This document shows positions 20,274 to 20,856 of a stretch of DNA of 20,856 bases, one piece after another. Source of the stretch: an uncultured Caulobacter sp. (GTDB lineage Bacteria > Pseudomonadota > Alphaproteobacteria > Caulobacterales > Caulobacteraceae); the NCBI RefSeq assembly GCF_937900395.1, contig NZ_CALCDX010000213.1, positions 1 to 20,856 on the forward strand, written 5' to 3'. The notes below the pieces were generated by a model, which worked only from the letters and a program-made list of their open reading frames with translations, was not told the origin of the DNA and did no database searches. The first letter of the stretch is position 1; each line of letters opens with the position of its first letter. The position numbers and the translations under genes are program-made.

Positions 20274-20750
20274 ATGAAAGGCGACAAGAAGGTTATCGAA
20301 GCCCTCAACAAGGTGCTGAAGAACGAGCTGACGGCAATCAACCAGTATTTCCTGCATGCCCGCATGTTCCGCAACTGGGGTCTGGAAAAGCTCAACGACT
20401 ACCAGTACAAGCAGTCGATCCGCGTCATGAAGGAAGCTGACGAGCTGATCGAGCGCGTGCTCTTCCTCGAAGGCCTGCCCAACCTGCAGAACCTCGGCAA
20501 GCTGCTGATCGGCGAGAACACCCAGGAAATGCTGCAGTGCGACCTGAACCTGGAGCTGAAGGCGACCAAGGACCTGCGCGAAGCCATCGTGCATTGCGAG
20601 CAGGTGCACGACTACGTCAGCCGCGACCTGCTGAAGGACATCCTGGAGTCGGAAGAAGAGCACATCGACTACTTGGAAACCCAGCTGGGCCTGATCCAGA
20701 AAGTCGGCCTGGAGAACTACCTGCAGTCGCAGATGGGCGAACACGAATAA
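20274..20750 (+). CDS. bfr: Bacterioferritin, heme-binding subunit lacking two ferroxidase ligands
   Basis: Bacterioferritins form 24-subunit shells that store iron as a ferric mineral, with heme between subunit pairs. The 158-residue length equals that of E. coli Bfr and the sequences align without gaps. The heme ligand Met52 is present (SIRVMKEAD). Of the di-iron ligands, E18, E94, E127 and H130 remain, but E51 is Val and H54 is Glu. That pattern matches the heme-type subunit of two-gene bacterioferritins (as described for Pseudomonas putida, Neisseria and Magnetospirillum), which needs a ferroxidase-competent partner. The start has AAGGAG upstream and lies 12 bp after the chimera stop, so both are on one transcript. 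A strong terminator follows. Confidence 0.93.
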   Translation: MKGDKKVIEALNKVLKNELTAINQYFLHARMFRNWGLEKLNDYQYKQSIRVMKEADELIERVLFLEGLPNLQNLGKLLIGENTQEMLQCDLNLELKATKDLREAIVHCEQVHDYVSRDLLKDILESEEEHIDYLETQLGLIQKVGLENYLQSQMGEHE

Positions 20751-20765
20751 GCACCCTCGCGGTGC
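20751..20765 (+). other. Short hairpin just after the bfr stop
   Basis: GCACC (20751-20755) and GGTGC (20761-20765) enclose a 5-nt loop, immediately after the stop codon and eight bases before the terminator stem. It may protect the 3' end. Confidence 0.4.
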
Positions 20766-20773
20766 TGCATGCC

Positions 20774-20798
20774 ATGGGCCTTCGGGCCCATTTTTTTT
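20774..20798 (+). terminator. Intrinsic terminator of the chimera-bfr unit
   Basis: ATGGGCC (20774-20780), loop TTCG, GGCCCAT (20785-20791), then a run of T to 20798. The stem carries the very stable C(UUCG)G tetraloop followed by eight T, the textbook form. The remaining ~58 bp of the window show no gene start or other feature. Confidence 0.95.
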
Positions 20799-20856
20799 GC
20801 TCGCCCCACCCCAGCCGCGCCAGCCCGGTCTTCTGCTGTGTCAAGTTGTTGCGAAC

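Overview
The window looks like chromosomal DNA of a Caulobacter species (Alphaproteobacteria, Caulobacterales). The reasons are its high G+C content, the FtsZ-binding glutathione-S-transferase-like protein FzlA with its lineage-specific residues (W38, E119, penultimate Asp), several promoters built like the Caulobacter housekeeping type (TTGACGS, 10-14 nt, GCTANAWC), GANTC (CcrM-type) sites in intergenic DNA, and the ffh-rpsP-rimM and mdh contexts. No tRNA, rRNA, insertion sequence, phage gene or CRISPR array is visible. Most of the window is core metabolism and housekeeping.

Layout. 1-3.7 kb: the 3' end of a threonine dehydratase gene (+), an FKBP lipoprotein (-), galU (+), then queG and fzlA (-), which overlap. 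3.7-7.3 kb: a minus-strand run of a citrate-synthase-like gene, a cation-efflux gene and hldE, which lies upstream of fzlA-queG. 7.3-8.5 kb: a divergent gene for a citrate-synthase-like protein with an N-terminal MerR/excisionase-type helix-turn-helix; the 74-bp divergent region holds a strong promoter overlapped by inverted repeats. 8.5-10.9 kb: a metallo-beta-lactamase-fold 'ligase-associated' exonuclease (-), then two translationally coupled PaaI-type thioesterases and a DUF2256 mini zinc protein (+), and a 32-residue membrane peptide. 11-14.5 kb: a class II HDAC-like deacetylase (-), TesB (+), an exported S41 peptidase (-) and a Nudix hydrolase (-). 14.5-17.2 kb: rimM, rpsP and ffh (-), which probably form one transcription unit with the Nudix and S41 genes. 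17.2-18.7 kb: a structured ffh leader, a pair of inverted REP-like palindromes, DUF1993 (-) and a two-CBS-domain protein (+), closed by a bidirectional terminator. 18.7-20.8 kb: mdh (-), then a divergent pair: a chimeric ORF and an intact bacterioferritin (+), ended by a textbook terminator.

The most unusual object is the chimeric ORF near 19.8-20.26 kb. Its first ~79 residues are the start of a mesaconyl-CoA-hydratase-like MaoC protein. Its last ~75 residues are the C-terminal half of a bacterioferritin, joined in frame. The intact bacterioferritin next to it keeps the heme methionine (M52) but has Val and Glu in place of the ferroxidase ligands E51 and H54. It therefore looks like the heme-binding, ferroxidase-dead partner of a two-subunit bacterioferritin whose ferroxidase partner has lost its N-terminal half here. 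Other points worth a look are the divergent citrate synthase pair with a probably leaderless regulator-like member, the complementary HGG/Asp active-site motifs of the PaaI pair, the fzlA tail encoded inside the queG start overlap, and a GANTC site inside the -35 box of ffh.
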